From positions 248,001 through 312,000 of the forward strand of contig NZ_AULQ01000005.1 in assembly GCF_000422365.1 (NCBI RefSeq): a DNA stretch of 64,000 bases. Direction: 5' to 3'. Below the pieces are notes generated by a model that was given only the letters and a program-made list of their open reading frames with translations, did not search any database and was not told the DNA's origin. Shown in pieces: positions 1-9,174 of the stretch; positions within the stretch are counted from its first letter, which is position 1, and each line of letters starts with the position of its first letter. The DNA comes from Mesoflavibacter zeaxanthinifaciens DSM 18436. GTDB lineage: Bacteria; Bacteroidota; Bacteroidia; Flavobacteriales; Flavobacteriaceae. A program made the translations under genes and the position numbers.

Positions 1-4
1 ATAA

Positions 5-1516
<1,512 letters not shown>

Positions 1517-1560
1517 ACTAGTAATGAGATATAAGATATTAGTAGTGAGAACTTCTAATT

Positions 1561-1581
1561 ACTCAATACTCAATACTCAAT
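1561..1581. repeat. three tandem copies of actcaat
   Basis: The atpD-atpC spacer (1517-1590) holds three perfect head-to-tail copies of the heptamer actcaat at 1561, 1568 and 1575. Upstream the spacer has degenerate related words (agtaatgag, agtagtgag, taattact), some in inverted orientation. It looks like a simple-sequence or degenerate intergenic repeat inserted in an operon spacer; no function is visible. Confidence 0.7.
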
Positions 1582-1590
1582 AAAAAAAAT

Positions 1591-1869
1591 ATGTATTTAG
1601 AAATTGTATCACCAGAAGCTACTTTATTTAGCGGAGAAGTAACCAGCGTTGTTGTACCTGGTGTAAATGGAGATTTTGAAATGTTAAACAATCACGCTCC
1701 TGTTGTCTCTATATTAAAAGAAGGTAACGTTAAAATTACTGGTAATATAGAGTTAGATGAAGCTGTTCAAAATCGTTTTACTAAAGGCGATAAAAACACT
1801 ACTTTACTAAAAATAAATTCTGGTACAATCGAAATGAAAGATAACAAAGTGATTGTTTTAGCAGATTAA
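1591..1869 (+). CDS. atpC: F1 ATP synthase epsilon subunit, short form
   Basis: Epsilon subunit of the F1 central stalk, which joins gamma to the c-ring and can regulate ATP hydrolysis. The 92 residues cover only the N-terminal beta-sandwich (PGVNGDFEMLNNHAP at residues 23-37 is the family signature). Classical subunits run to about 130-140 residues because of a two-helix C-terminal inhibitory domain; that domain is absent here. Short forms are common in Bacteroidota, so this is probably the native gene rather than a truncation: the stop is followed by a clean terminator. It is co-oriented with and directly downstream of atpD. Confidence 0.95.
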   Translation: MYLEIVSPEATLFSGEVTSVVVPGVNGDFEMLNNHAPVVSILKEGNVKITGNIELDEAVQNRFTKGDKNTTLLKINSGTIEMKDNKVIVLAD

Positions 1870-1892
1870 TAAAACATTACTTTTACAATTAA

Positions 1893-1923
1893 AAAACGCG
1901 AAGCAAATGCTTCGCGTTTTTTG
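1893..1923. terminator. bidirectional intrinsic terminator after atpC and umuD
   Basis: A perfect GC-rich stem (aaaacgcgaagca / tgcttcgcgtttt, loop aa) has A-runs on the left and T-runs on the right. It lies between the convergent ends of atpC and umuD and can serve both transcripts. Confidence 0.9.
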
Positions 1924-1925
1924 TT

Positions 1926-2366
1926 TTATACTTTTTTAATAACGTTGGTTACAATACCCCAAATTAAAAAATTATTATCTTCTGTAATCTTAATGATAGG
2001 ATAATTTGGGTTTTCTGGTTGTAACCAAACTTCTTCTTTTTCTACCCGTAGACGTTTTACTGTAAACTCGCCATCTAAAAAACAAACTGCTATTTTATTG
2101 TTTGCTGGCTCTAAACTACGGTCTATAACCAACAAATCATTATCGTCTAATCCGGCTCCTATCATAGACTGACCGCTTACACGTGCATAAAAAGTAGCTT
2201 CTTTGTTTTTTACTAGCGTCTCGTCTAATGATAGACGTTCTTCTTTAAAATCTTCTGCTGGCGATGGAAATCCTGCCGAAATACCTGCATCAAAAAAATG
2301 AGCTCCGGATTGTGCTGTTGCATCTGGTATGTAAAAGGTTAAACTTCCTGATTTGTGCTTGATCAT
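1926..2366 (-). CDS. umuD: UmuD-like SOS autopeptidase (S24 family)
   Basis: UmuD is a LexA-like protein that cleaves itself on RecA filaments; the product UmuD' forms DNA polymerase V with UmuC for error-prone lesion bypass. The 146-residue product has the expected cleavage context Ala31-Gly32 (AGFPSP), catalytic Ser67 in SGQSM and catalytic Lys104 in FTVKRL, with the normal S24 spacing. There is no DNA-binding domain, which separates it from LexA. It lies downstream of umuC on the same strand, the reverse of the usual umuD-umuC order, and is separated from it by 137 bases that contain a 75-nt repeat. Confidence 0.93.
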   Translation of the reverse strand: MIKHKSGSLTFYIPDATAQSGAHFFDAGISAGFPSPAEDFKEERLSLDETLVKNKEATFYARVSGQSMIGAGLDDNDLLVIDRSLEPANNKIAVCFLDGEFTVKRLRVEKEEVWLQPENPNYPIIKITEDNNFLIWGIVTNVIKKV

Positions 2367-2394
2367 AGTTAAGTCTTTTTGTTAGCAAATAGTT

Positions 2395-2469
2395 GCGTTA
2401 GGGATTGCAGCATTGTTGGAGCGCCTTGCAAAGCGCAACTGCGAAAAGCCCGACCCGATAGGGTAACGC
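2395..2469 (-). repeat. 75-nt intergenic repeat, copy 1
   Basis: A 75-nt element bounded by gcgtta and taacgc, so the ends are inverted repeats. Its right part contains cccgatagggtaacgc. A second copy of exactly the same length lies at 56536-56610; the last 17 bases are identical and the middle is diverged. In transcript orientation (minus strand) it follows the umuC stop by 34 bases. The paired ends and the ccc-gata-ggg hairpin suggest a structured RNA or a palindromic mobile repeat. Strand is assigned from the flanking genes. Confidence 0.85.
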
Positions 2470-2503
2470 CTAAATTATATGTTATGTCTTTTAATTATAA
2501 TGA

Positions 2504-3763
2504 TTATTTAACTTTTATAATATCGTTTATATTGGTTGTATACCTAGGCGATAATCGTTCTTGACGCATCTTCCATGTACGTTCTAGGTCTTGACTTGCT
2601 AATTTAATTTTATTTGTGTGATATTTTAAATTTATTTGATCTATTGTTTGCATTAACGGTAAATGCTTTGGGTTTTCTTTTTCGAAAATATTGAGTTGAT
2701 AATTGTTTGTAGGCACAAAACCTGTTATCATTACGCCTGCTTTTTTATATTCTATTCCTTTTTTAAAAATTTTAGTTACTGCATTAACCGCTGTATTACT
2801 AATTATTAAAGATGAATTGGTTGCATATGGTAAGTGCACTGCTCTACTTTCTGAATGTTGTGCTTGTTCTTTTTTATGCTTATTACTTTTTAAAAATACA
2901 ATTATGGTATGACAGCTAGAGTGTTGTTTACGTAACTTTTCTGCACAAGTTACTGCAAAGGTTGCTACACGCTCTTTTATATAACTTAAATCAGAATACG
3001 TGTAATCAAAACTACGTGTTGTGGCTATTACTTTTTTAGCTTGATCGTATTCTTCTAAAGTTAATGTTGGTATGCCATTTAAATCGCGATGTAATCGTGC
3101 TTCTACTACAGAAAAATTAACTTTTATCCAATCTTCTGGCAAATTAGCAAAGTCTAAAGCTGTTTTGCATCCTTTGTCTTTTAATCGTTTTGATAATTGT
3201 CTTCCTATGCCCCAAACGTCTTCAATTTTTAGCCATTTTAATGCTTTTATACGCTTGTCTTCTGTATCTATAACATAAGTCCCTTTAGTTTGTTTAGGAA
3301 ATTTTCTTGCTATTTTATTTGCTACTTTACTCAATCCTTTTGTAGTTGCTACGCCTACGCAGGTTGGTATACCTGTCCATTTTAAAATACGCTGTCTTAT
3401 TTGCTGCCCATAATTGTATAAATTGTAATTCTCAAATCCTTTAAATTGCAAAAAGGATTCGTCTATACTATATACCTCAACATCTGGTGTAAACTGTTTT
3501 AGTATAGACATGACACGACTACTCATATCTCCATATAATGGATAATTTGAGGATAATACATGTATATTGTTAGTTTTACAGAAGTTTTCCCATTTAAAAA
3601 TTGGTGCACCCATGGGTAAACCCAAATTTTTAGCCTCATCACTACGCGAAATCACACAACCATCATTATTGCTAAGTATAGCAACTGGTTTACCGTTAAG
3701 GTTTGGGTTAAATACGCGCTCACAAGAGGCATAAAAATTATTACAATCTACTAATGCAAACAT
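2504..3763 (-). CDS. umuC: DNA polymerase V catalytic subunit UmuC (Y family)
   Basis: Error-prone translesion polymerase acting with UmuD' in the SOS response. The start is the ATG at 3763, giving 419 residues; an ATG 93 bases upstream would add 31 residues without family resemblance. From this start the protein opens MFALVDCNNFYASCE with metal ligand Asp6, and has the SIDES motif with catalytic Asp101 and Glu102. A helix-hairpin-helix follows (EDVWGIGRQLSKRL, mid-protein), then the little-finger region and a UmuC-type C-terminus. A short palindrome sits immediately upstream of the start. Gene order is umuC then umuD. Confidence 0.95.
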   Translation of the reverse strand: MFALVDCNNFYASCERVFNPNLNGKPVAILSNNDGCVISRSDEAKNLGLPMGAPIFKWENFCKTNNIHVLSSNYPLYGDMSSRVMSILKQFTPDVEVYSIDESFLQFKGFENYNLYNYGQQIRQRILKWTGIPTCVGVATTKGLSKVANKIARKFPKQTKGTYVIDTEDKRIKALKWLKIEDVWGIGRQLSKRLKDKGCKTALDFANLPEDWIKVNFSVVEARLHRDLNGIPTLTLEEYDQAKKVIATTRSFDYTYSDLSYIKERVATFAVTCAEKLRKQHSSCHTIIVFLKSNKHKKEQAQHSESRAVHLPYATNSSLIISNTAVNAVTKIFKKGIEYKKAGVMITGFVPTNNYQLNIFEKENPKHLPLMQTIDQINLKYHTNKIKLASQDLERTWKMRQERLSPRYTTNINDIIKVK

Positions 3764-3766
3764 ATG

Positions 3767-3778
3767 TGTAAAATTACA
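3767..3778. promoter_or_regulatory. candidate operator palindrome at umuC start
   Basis: TGTAA-AA-TTACA, with perfect 5-base arms, lies 4 bases upstream of the chosen umuC ATG, where a repressor could cover the transcription start. It is a candidate SOS-type control site only; I know no confirmed LexA box for this group that it matches. Confidence 0.3.
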
Positions 3779-3896
3779 TAATATGTTTGAATTTATACTG
3801 AGTTTTTTACCTTGAAGAATGTTAAAATTTAAATGAATAATAGTAACTTGTAACACTTTAACCCTTTTATCTACTAATTAATATAGATAATAAAAT

Positions 3897-4310
3897 ATGT
3901 CTCCAACCTTTAAAACCATAGCAAAATTTCAGTATTCTGCAGAAGCGCAGATTATAAAAGGTCGTTTAGAATCTGAAGGTATCGAAGTATTTTTAAGCGA
4001 TCACTTAACTATAGATACAGATCCTTTGGTAAGCAACGCTATTGGTGGCGTTAAATTAAAAGTATTAGCTAAAGATGCTTTAAGAGCGCAACATATTTTA
4101 GAAACCATTAATAAATACTCGGTAGATGATGATGGTAACGCTATACAGTGTCCTAATTGTAACAGTAGCAAAGTAGCTATGTTTTCTACTATTAAAGATT
4201 TTAAATCTTTCTTTTCTTTTATGGTTGGTTTTTTATTTGGCACACTTCCCTTTTATGCTAAGGATAAGTATAGATGTGATGATTGTAAAACTGAATTTGA
4301 TATTAAATAG
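3897..4310 (+). CDS. DUF2007-type protein with C-terminal zinc ribbon
   Basis: Function unknown. Residues 6-70 resemble the DUF2007 domain (putative signal-transducing, PII-like small ferredoxin fold): FKTIAKFQYSAEAQIIKGRL and a later LKVLAKDALRAQHIL. The C-terminal part holds two CxxC pairs, Cys85/Cys88 and Cys127/Cys130, consistent with a zinc ribbon. Between them is a hydrophobic stretch at about residues 104-120 that may be a membrane hairpin. The next gene starts on the base after this stop codon, so the pair is co-translated. Confidence 0.75.
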   Translation: MSPTFKTIAKFQYSAEAQIIKGRLESEGIEVFLSDHLTIDTDPLVSNAIGGVKLKVLAKDALRAQHILETINKYSVDDDGNAIQCPNCNSSKVAMFSTIKDFKSFFSFMVGFLFGTLPFYAKDKYRCDDCKTEFDIK

Positions 4311-4841
4311 ATGAATAAATACACCATTAGTTATATAGAAAAAGTACCATTATGGCGAACTATTTTAGGCGTTGCAATAATAGTTTTTACCATTTTTAAC
4401 TTAGTAACATCAGGAAATATAGCCACAATCGTTCCTTTAGCTTTTAGCTATTTATTATTAAAAACTGAAGGCACAGAGATTGATTTAGAATCAAAAACCT
4501 ACAGAAAAGTATTTTCAATTCTTGGTTTTAAAATTGGTAAGTGGCAATCAATTCCAGACATTGACTACGTTTCTGTTTTTGCAGCAACATTTAACACCAA
4601 AGTTTGGGTATCTACTGCTTCTACAAATATTTCTGAAAACAAATATGCTATTAATTTATTTTACGATACTAAAAATAAAATTGAAGCAACAACGGTATAT
4701 CAAGAAAAAGAAGCTTTTGATATTGGTTTACATTTAGCTGATGCACTTGACGCAGACTTATTAGACGCTACCGAAACTAATGATTTTAAATGGATGAACA
4801 AAGATGCCTATCGTGAAAGAGGTGAATTTGTTTATGAATAA
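4311..4841 (+). CDS. small two-helix membrane protein, unknown function
   Basis: No recognised family. The 176 residues start with two hydrophobic segments (about residues 17-35 and 37-50) separated by a short polar turn, followed by a soluble, mainly beta-predicted domain with a strongly acidic end. The layout suggests an inner-membrane anchored protein with a cytoplasmic tail, PH-like in general appearance. The ATG directly abuts the stop of the DUF2007/zinc-ribbon gene, so they probably act together. The gene is convergent with the MocR regulator and stops 1 base from it. Confidence 0.65.
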   Translation: MNKYTISYIEKVPLWRTILGVAIIVFTIFNLVTSGNIATIVPLAFSYLLLKTEGTEIDLESKTYRKVFSILGFKIGKWQSIPDIDYVSVFAATFNTKVWVSTASTNISENKYAINLFYDTKNKIEATTVYQEKEAFDIGLHLADALDADLLDATETNDFKWMNKDAYRERGEFVYE

Positions 4842-4842
4842 A

Positions 4843-6336
4843 TTAAACTTTAACCGCATCAAAAGACTGTTTCAAAATTTTAACTACGGTTTCAATTTCA
4901 TCTTCATTTAAGTGACCAAAACCTAATCGTATAGCACAAAGTGATTTGTTTTGATACAAAATGGTTTTTGGTAAAAATAAATTGTTAGCTTTTGCTTTTT
5001 CGGCTAATTGAAATAAAGATATACTCGTATTAAATTCTAACCATATTGCTAATCCACCATCAGGGATTTTCCAAGTAGCTATATCTTTAAAATGAACAGT
5101 TAAACATTTGGACAAATAATCTCTGCGTTGTTTGTAAACCGTAATATTTTTCTTGATTAATCGGTTAATTTCACCTTCTGCAATAAGCTCAGACAACATT
5201 TGTTTTTGTATTAAATCGCCTTGTTTATCTAATAGCTGAAGGTAATTATTAGCTTCTTTAATAACGTTTTGCGGCGCGATTAAAAATCCTATTTGAAAAC
5301 TAGGAAAAAAAGATTGCCCTAAACGTCCTAGGTAGATTACAACGCCTTCACTATCTGCACTTGCCATAGGTAACATTGCCGATCCATTAAACTGAAAATC
5401 GTAATCAAAATCGTCTTCAATTATAGCAAAATTATAAGCTTTAGCTAGTTGTAGTAATTTAACACGTCTTTCGGCAGATAACGTTACAGTTGTTGGGTAT
5501 TGCCTATGCGCACAAACATAAACACATCTAATACTGTTTTTGGTAAAATGCTGTTCTATAAAATCTACATCTATTCCGTTATGATCAACAGGTATGGTAA
5601 TTAAATTTGCACCAGCTTGCTGAAAAATCATATTTGATTTATAAGGACTTAATTGTGCAACCAATACCACATCGTTTTTTTTAATAAGTAATTGCGATAC
5701 AATATATAAACTCATTTCTGTACTTCGAGTACTTAAAATATTATGCGGCATTATGTAAAAACCGCGTGTTGCATTTAAATAATTACACAGTTGTTTATTA
5801 AATATAGAATAGAATTGATCTTGGGTTTGATTCCATTTAGACACTAAAGTTGGACGTTTCATAGACGCACTATACCAACGCGAAAATTGATGTGTTGGAT
5901 GCAATCTTAAATCCGGTTGCCCATCGTTTAGCACATAGGCACATTCAGAATTTTCTTCTGTAGATGCTAAATTAAATGAAGATTGAAATGAAAATCCTGC
6001 AGTTTCTGGATACGTTTTTAATTTGTCTAAACCTTGTGCAGCACCTTTAATTGCTGCTGTTTTCTTTTCAGGCATTAAAACAAAAGTCCCTTTATTTGCA
6101 ACTATATCTACCCAACCTTGTGATGCTAATTCATCATAAACTGCAACTACTGTATTGCGATTTACACCAAGCAATTCGCCAAACGTTCTGGTTCCTGGTA
6201 ACTTTGTTCCTTCGGTTAAATAACCACGTTGTATGGCATTAATAACTTGTTGAGCAATTTGAATGTACTTGGGCGAAACAGATGTATTATCTAAAGTTAG
6301 TAATGTTAATAATATGTCTTCAACCGGACTATTCAT
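4843..6336 (-). CDS. MocR/GntR-type regulator with degenerate PLP site
   Basis: A winged-helix GntR DNA-binding domain (about residues 10-90; GTRTFGELLGVNRNTVVAVYDEL is the recognition region) is fused to a fold-type I aminotransferase-like domain, the MocR architecture. In GabR, PLP is held by Asp279, Tyr281 and the Schiff-base Lys312. The matching positions here are Asp308, Phe310 and Gln341 (EDDF and YLGRLGQSFFPSF); the 33-residue spacing from Asp to the lysine position is the same. The Lys is therefore Gln (codon CAA) and the Tyr is Phe. It is divergent from a TonB receptor, with a palindrome between, so it probably controls that transporter, perhaps without covalent PLP. Confidence 0.88.
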   Translation of the reverse strand: MNSPVEDILLTLLTLDNTSVSPKYIQIAQQVINAIQRGYLTEGTKLPGTRTFGELLGVNRNTVVAVYDELASQGWVDIVANKGTFVLMPEKKTAAIKGAAQGLDKLKTYPETAGFSFQSSFNLASTEENSECAYVLNDGQPDLRLHPTHQFSRWYSASMKRPTLVSKWNQTQDQFYSIFNKQLCNYLNATRGFYIMPHNILSTRSTEMSLYIVSQLLIKKNDVVLVAQLSPYKSNMIFQQAGANLITIPVDHNGIDVDFIEQHFTKNSIRCVYVCAHRQYPTTVTLSAERRVKLLQLAKAYNFAIIEDDFDYDFQFNGSAMLPMASADSEGVVIYLGRLGQSFFPSFQIGFLIAPQNVIKEANNYLQLLDKQGDLIQKQMLSELIAEGEINRLIKKNITVYKQRRDYLSKCLTVHFKDIATWKIPDGGLAIWLEFNTSISLFQLAEKAKANNLFLPKTILYQNKSLCAIRLGFGHLNEDEIETVVKILKQSFDAVKV

Positions 6337-6346
6337 TGTTTTAAAA

Positions 6347-6368
6347 CTGGACTAGTTTACTAATCCGG
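6347..6368. promoter_or_regulatory. candidate operator between MocR regulator and TonB receptor
   Basis: An imperfect 22-base palindrome whose core arms are ggactagt and actaatcc around tt, with outer ct/gg bases. It starts 11 bases from the regulator ATG and ends 46 bases from the receptor ATG. A TAnnTTTC-like minus-strand -7 element lies at 6368-6375, so binding could block the regulator's own promoter and act on the divergent receptor gene. Confidence 0.5.
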
Positions 6369-6414
6369 AAAGTTACGAATTTTGCAGCTTCAAAAATCAC
6401 ATAAAAAATTTATT

Positions 6415-8235
6415 ATGAAATTGACTCGTTTTTTTATCGGGCTAAGCGTTTTAACAACAAGTTTACAAGCACAAGATTTACAAAAAGAACAACAATTAGA
6501 CTCGGTTGTTATCTCTTCTACTAGAATAGATTTACCGTTTAAAGAAAATTCAAGAACTATCACTATAGTTTCTTCTTCAGATATAAAAAATAGCGCAGCT
6601 ACCAATGTTGCCGATGTGTTACAACAATTTGCAGGCGTAGATATAAGACGTCGTGGTACTGCTGGTAGCCAAGCAGATTTACATATTCGTGGTGGCGGAT
6701 TTGACCAAACTTTACTACTTATTGATGGTATAAAAATGGACGATGTGCAAACAGGACATCACACCATGAATGCCGCTTTACCGTTAGAAGTTATAGAACG
6801 TATAGAGATTATTAAAGGTCCGGCAGCACGTGTTTTTGGACAAAACGCTTTTACTGGCGCTATAAATATTGTAACTAAAAATAGTTTAAAAAATACGGTA
6901 TCTGCAAAATTAGAAACAGGTAGTTTTGGACAATTAAATGCAGGTGTAACGGTTGGTGCAGATTTAGAAAACTCGTCACACATTGTACACATAGATAAAA
7001 TGACTTCTGAAGGTTATCGCTATAACACAGATTACGATAACAGCAATTATTTTGTAAAAAGTGTTTTTAATAAGAAGAAAAAAGCGATTGAAATGATTGC
7101 AACATTTCAAGAGCGAAAATTTGGTGCTAACGGTTTTTACGCTCGCGAAAGCGCAATAGATCAATACGAAGAAACTCAGAATAGTTTATTAGCGTTTTCA
7201 ACGCAATTTAAAACCGAAAATCTAACTATAAAACCTCGTGTGTATTGGAAGCGTAATCAAGATGAATACATTTATGTAAGAAACAATCCAACAGTCTACA
7301 GAAATCTTCATATTTCTGATAAAATAGGAACTGAAGTCAATGCCTCTTACACATCAAGTTTAGGTGTTACTGGCTTTGGTGTAGATTTATCTAAGGTTTA
7401 TTTAAGAAGTAATAATTTAGGTAACAGACAGCGTTTTATGTCTACTTTATTTTTAGAACATAGATTTAAATTATTAGATGAAAATCTAGATATTACGCCT
7501 GGTGTTGCAGTAACGTATTTTTCAGATTTTAAGTTTTATGCATTTCCTGGTTTAGACGTGGGTTACCGATTAAACAATAATTTAAAAGTCTATGGAAACA
7601 TTGGTTACACATACAGAATACCAACATATACAGACTTATATTATAGCGACCCTAGTACTCTTGGTAACGAAAATTTAGAAGTAGAAGAAGCTTTTTCTCA
7701 AGAAATAGGACTTAAATATTTGTCGGCTAAATTTTCAGTATCTGCAGCAGTTTATAATAGAGATGCAAAAAACTTAATTGATTACATAAGACCAAATACT
7801 TCAATTTCATTTTTTGAGGCTACGAACATTGCAGAAGTAAACACAAAAGGATTTGAGATTGATGCGCAATATCATTTCAGCTTAAATAATTACAAGCAAA
7901 CTTTTGCAGTTGGTTATAACTTTATGGAGGATGATATTTTAGATCAAAATAAAGATTTATCGCGTTATTCTTTAAACACTTTAAAACATCATTTTACATC
8001 ACGTTTAAGCACTCAGTTATTTAAAAACATCACTCAAAATATCGTTTACAAACATGCAGAACGTACTACAGGAGATAGTTACAACGTATGGGATGCATCT
8101 TTAGAAGCTAGATTAAAACAATTTACGCTTACCGCAACTGCAAGTAATATTTTTAATGCCGATTATATAGAAGCTGGCTTTGTACCAATGCCTCCAAGTA
8201 ACGTTTTATTTGGTCTTAGATATAATTTTAACTAA
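6415..8235 (+). CDS. TonB-dependent receptor, BtuB-like
   Basis: Outer-membrane 22-strand barrel with N-terminal plug for TonB-driven uptake of a scarce ligand. I place the start at the ATG at 6415, which gives a clean signal peptide (MKLTRFFIGLSVLTTSLQAQ); the frame is open further upstream to a TTG at 6382. The plug covers about residues 25-160 (DSVVISSTRIDLPF, LHIRGGGFDQTLLLIDG, GPAARVFGQNAFTGAINIVTK), and the 606-residue length is typical of BtuB-like receptors. The C-terminus ends in an aromatic barrel strand (LFGLRYNFN). No ligand can be assigned. The divergent MocR-type gene is its likely regulator. Confidence 0.9.
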   Translation: MKLTRFFIGLSVLTTSLQAQDLQKEQQLDSVVISSTRIDLPFKENSRTITIVSSSDIKNSAATNVADVLQQFAGVDIRRRGTAGSQADLHIRGGGFDQTLLLIDGIKMDDVQTGHHTMNAALPLEVIERIEIIKGPAARVFGQNAFTGAINIVTKNSLKNTVSAKLETGSFGQLNAGVTVGADLENSSHIVHIDKMTSEGYRYNTDYDNSNYFVKSVFNKKKKAIEMIATFQERKFGANGFYARESAIDQYEETQNSLLAFSTQFKTENLTIKPRVYWKRNQDEYIYVRNNPTVYRNLHISDKIGTEVNASYTSSLGVTGFGVDLSKVYLRSNNLGNRQRFMSTLFLEHRFKLLDENLDITPGVAVTYFSDFKFYAFPGLDVGYRLNNNLKVYGNIGYTYRIPTYTDLYYSDPSTLGNENLEVEEAFSQEIGLKYLSAKFSVSAAVYNRDAKNLIDYIRPNTSISFFEATNIAEVNTKGFEIDAQYHFSLNNYKQTFAVGYNFMEDDILDQNKDLSRYSLNTLKHHFTSRLSTQLFKNITQNIVYKHAERTTGDSYNVWDASLEARLKQFTLTATASNIFNADYIEAGFVPMPPSNVLFGLRYNFN

Positions 8236-8238
8236 GCT

Positions 8239-8257
8239 ATAACTATAGCCTAGTTAT
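8239..8257. terminator. weak hairpin after TonB receptor gene
   Basis: ATAACTA / TAGTTAT form a 7-base perfect stem around a 5-base loop, 4 bases after the receptor stop. The T-run after it is poor, so it may be a weak terminator or a processing hairpin. Confidence 0.35.
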
Positions 8258-8275
8258 TATTTGGTAACGTTTTAT

Positions 8276-8283
8276 TAACTTTG
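8276..8283 (+). promoter_or_regulatory. Bacteroidetes -7 promoter element (TAACTTTG)
   Basis: A perfect TAnnTTTG element placed 19 bases before the TTG start of the cupin gene. No well-spaced upstream TTG is present (one at 8261 is too close). It supports separate transcription of the cupin gene and the use of a non-ATG start. Confidence 0.6.
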
Positions 8284-8302
8284 CTTTCTAAATTTTTAAT
8301 TT

Positions 8303-9172
8303 TTGAAATTAAATCTTCAAGACATACCAAGGGTTAAAACGATAACCAAAGAAGACTTTATAAAAAACTACTTCAAACCTCAAAAACCAGTGGTTATAGA
8401 AGAGTTTATTACAGATTGGCCTGCTTATTCTAAATGGAGTTTAGATTACATTAAAGAGATTGCTGGAGATAAAACTGTACCTCTTTATGATGATAGACCA
8501 GTAGATTATAAAGATGGGTTTAATGAGCCTCATGCAAAAATGAAAATGAGCGAATATGTAGATTTGCTTAAACGCGAACCTACAAAATATCGTATTTTTC
8601 TGTGGAATGTTTTAAAAGAAGTCCCGCAATTGCAAAAGGATTTTAAGTTTCCTGATTTTGGATTACGTTTAATGAAAGGCTTACCAATGCTATTTTTTGG
8701 TGGTCGCGATAGCTATACGTTTATGCACTATGACATAGATTTGGCTAACATTTTTCATTTTCATTTTGAAGGAAAAAAACAGTGTATTTTATTTGACCAG
8801 AAACAGAATAAACACTTATACAAAATACCACACTCTTTAATTACAAGAGAAGATATAGATTTTGCTAATCCAGATTTTAACAAATGGCCAGCCTTAAAAA
8901 ATGCAAAAGGTTGGGTTTGTAATTTAAATCATGGAGAAGTCTTATACATGCCAGAAGGTTATTGGCACTACATGCGCTATTTAACACCTGGTTTTTCTAT
9001 GAGTTTACGCGCTATAGCACGAAACCCAAAAAACTTAGGAAAAGCCATCTATAATGTATTTATTATGCGAAGCATAGATAATGTTATGCGCAGAATTAAA
9101 GGTCAAAAATGGATAGATTGGAAAAACCAACAAGCCATTACAAACACAAATAAATATTTAACTAAATCTTAA
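8303..9172 (+). CDS. JmjC/cupin_8-type Fe(II)/2-oxoglutarate oxygenase-like protein
   Basis: Cupin-like protein of the factor-inhibiting-HIF/JmjC class, which hydroxylates protein or small-molecule substrates with Fe(II) and 2-oxoglutarate. The metal triad is visible as His142 and Asp144 (MHYDIDL) and His222 (GYWHYM), in a 289-residue protein of normal size. Translation starts at a TTG (8303); no in-frame ATG occurs until residue 80, and the -7 promoter element just upstream fits this start. It is followed after 2 bases by a small barrel protein, probably in the same transcript. The substrate is unknown. Confidence 0.85.
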   Translation: MKLNLQDIPRVKTITKEDFIKNYFKPQKPVVIEEFITDWPAYSKWSLDYIKEIAGDKTVPLYDDRPVDYKDGFNEPHAKMKMSEYVDLLKREPTKYRIFLWNVLKEVPQLQKDFKFPDFGLRLMKGLPMLFFGGRDSYTFMHYDIDLANIFHFHFEGKKQCILFDQKQNKHLYKIPHSLITREDIDFANPDFNKWPALKNAKGWVCNLNHGEVLYMPEGYWHYMRYLTPGFSMSLRAIARNPKNLGKAIYNVFIMRSIDNVMRRIKGQKWIDWKNQQAITNTNKYLTKS

Positions 9173-9174
9173 AA

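Noticed and set aside
2379-2564. plus-strand open frame of 61 codons across the umuC-umuD gap
   Set aside because: It is produced by the 75-nt repeat and the end of umuC on the other strand; no promoter or family resemblance.
3764-3856. 31-residue N-terminal extension of umuC
   Set aside because: Not conserved in Y-family polymerases; the ATG at 3763 gives the exact family start and sits behind a palindrome.
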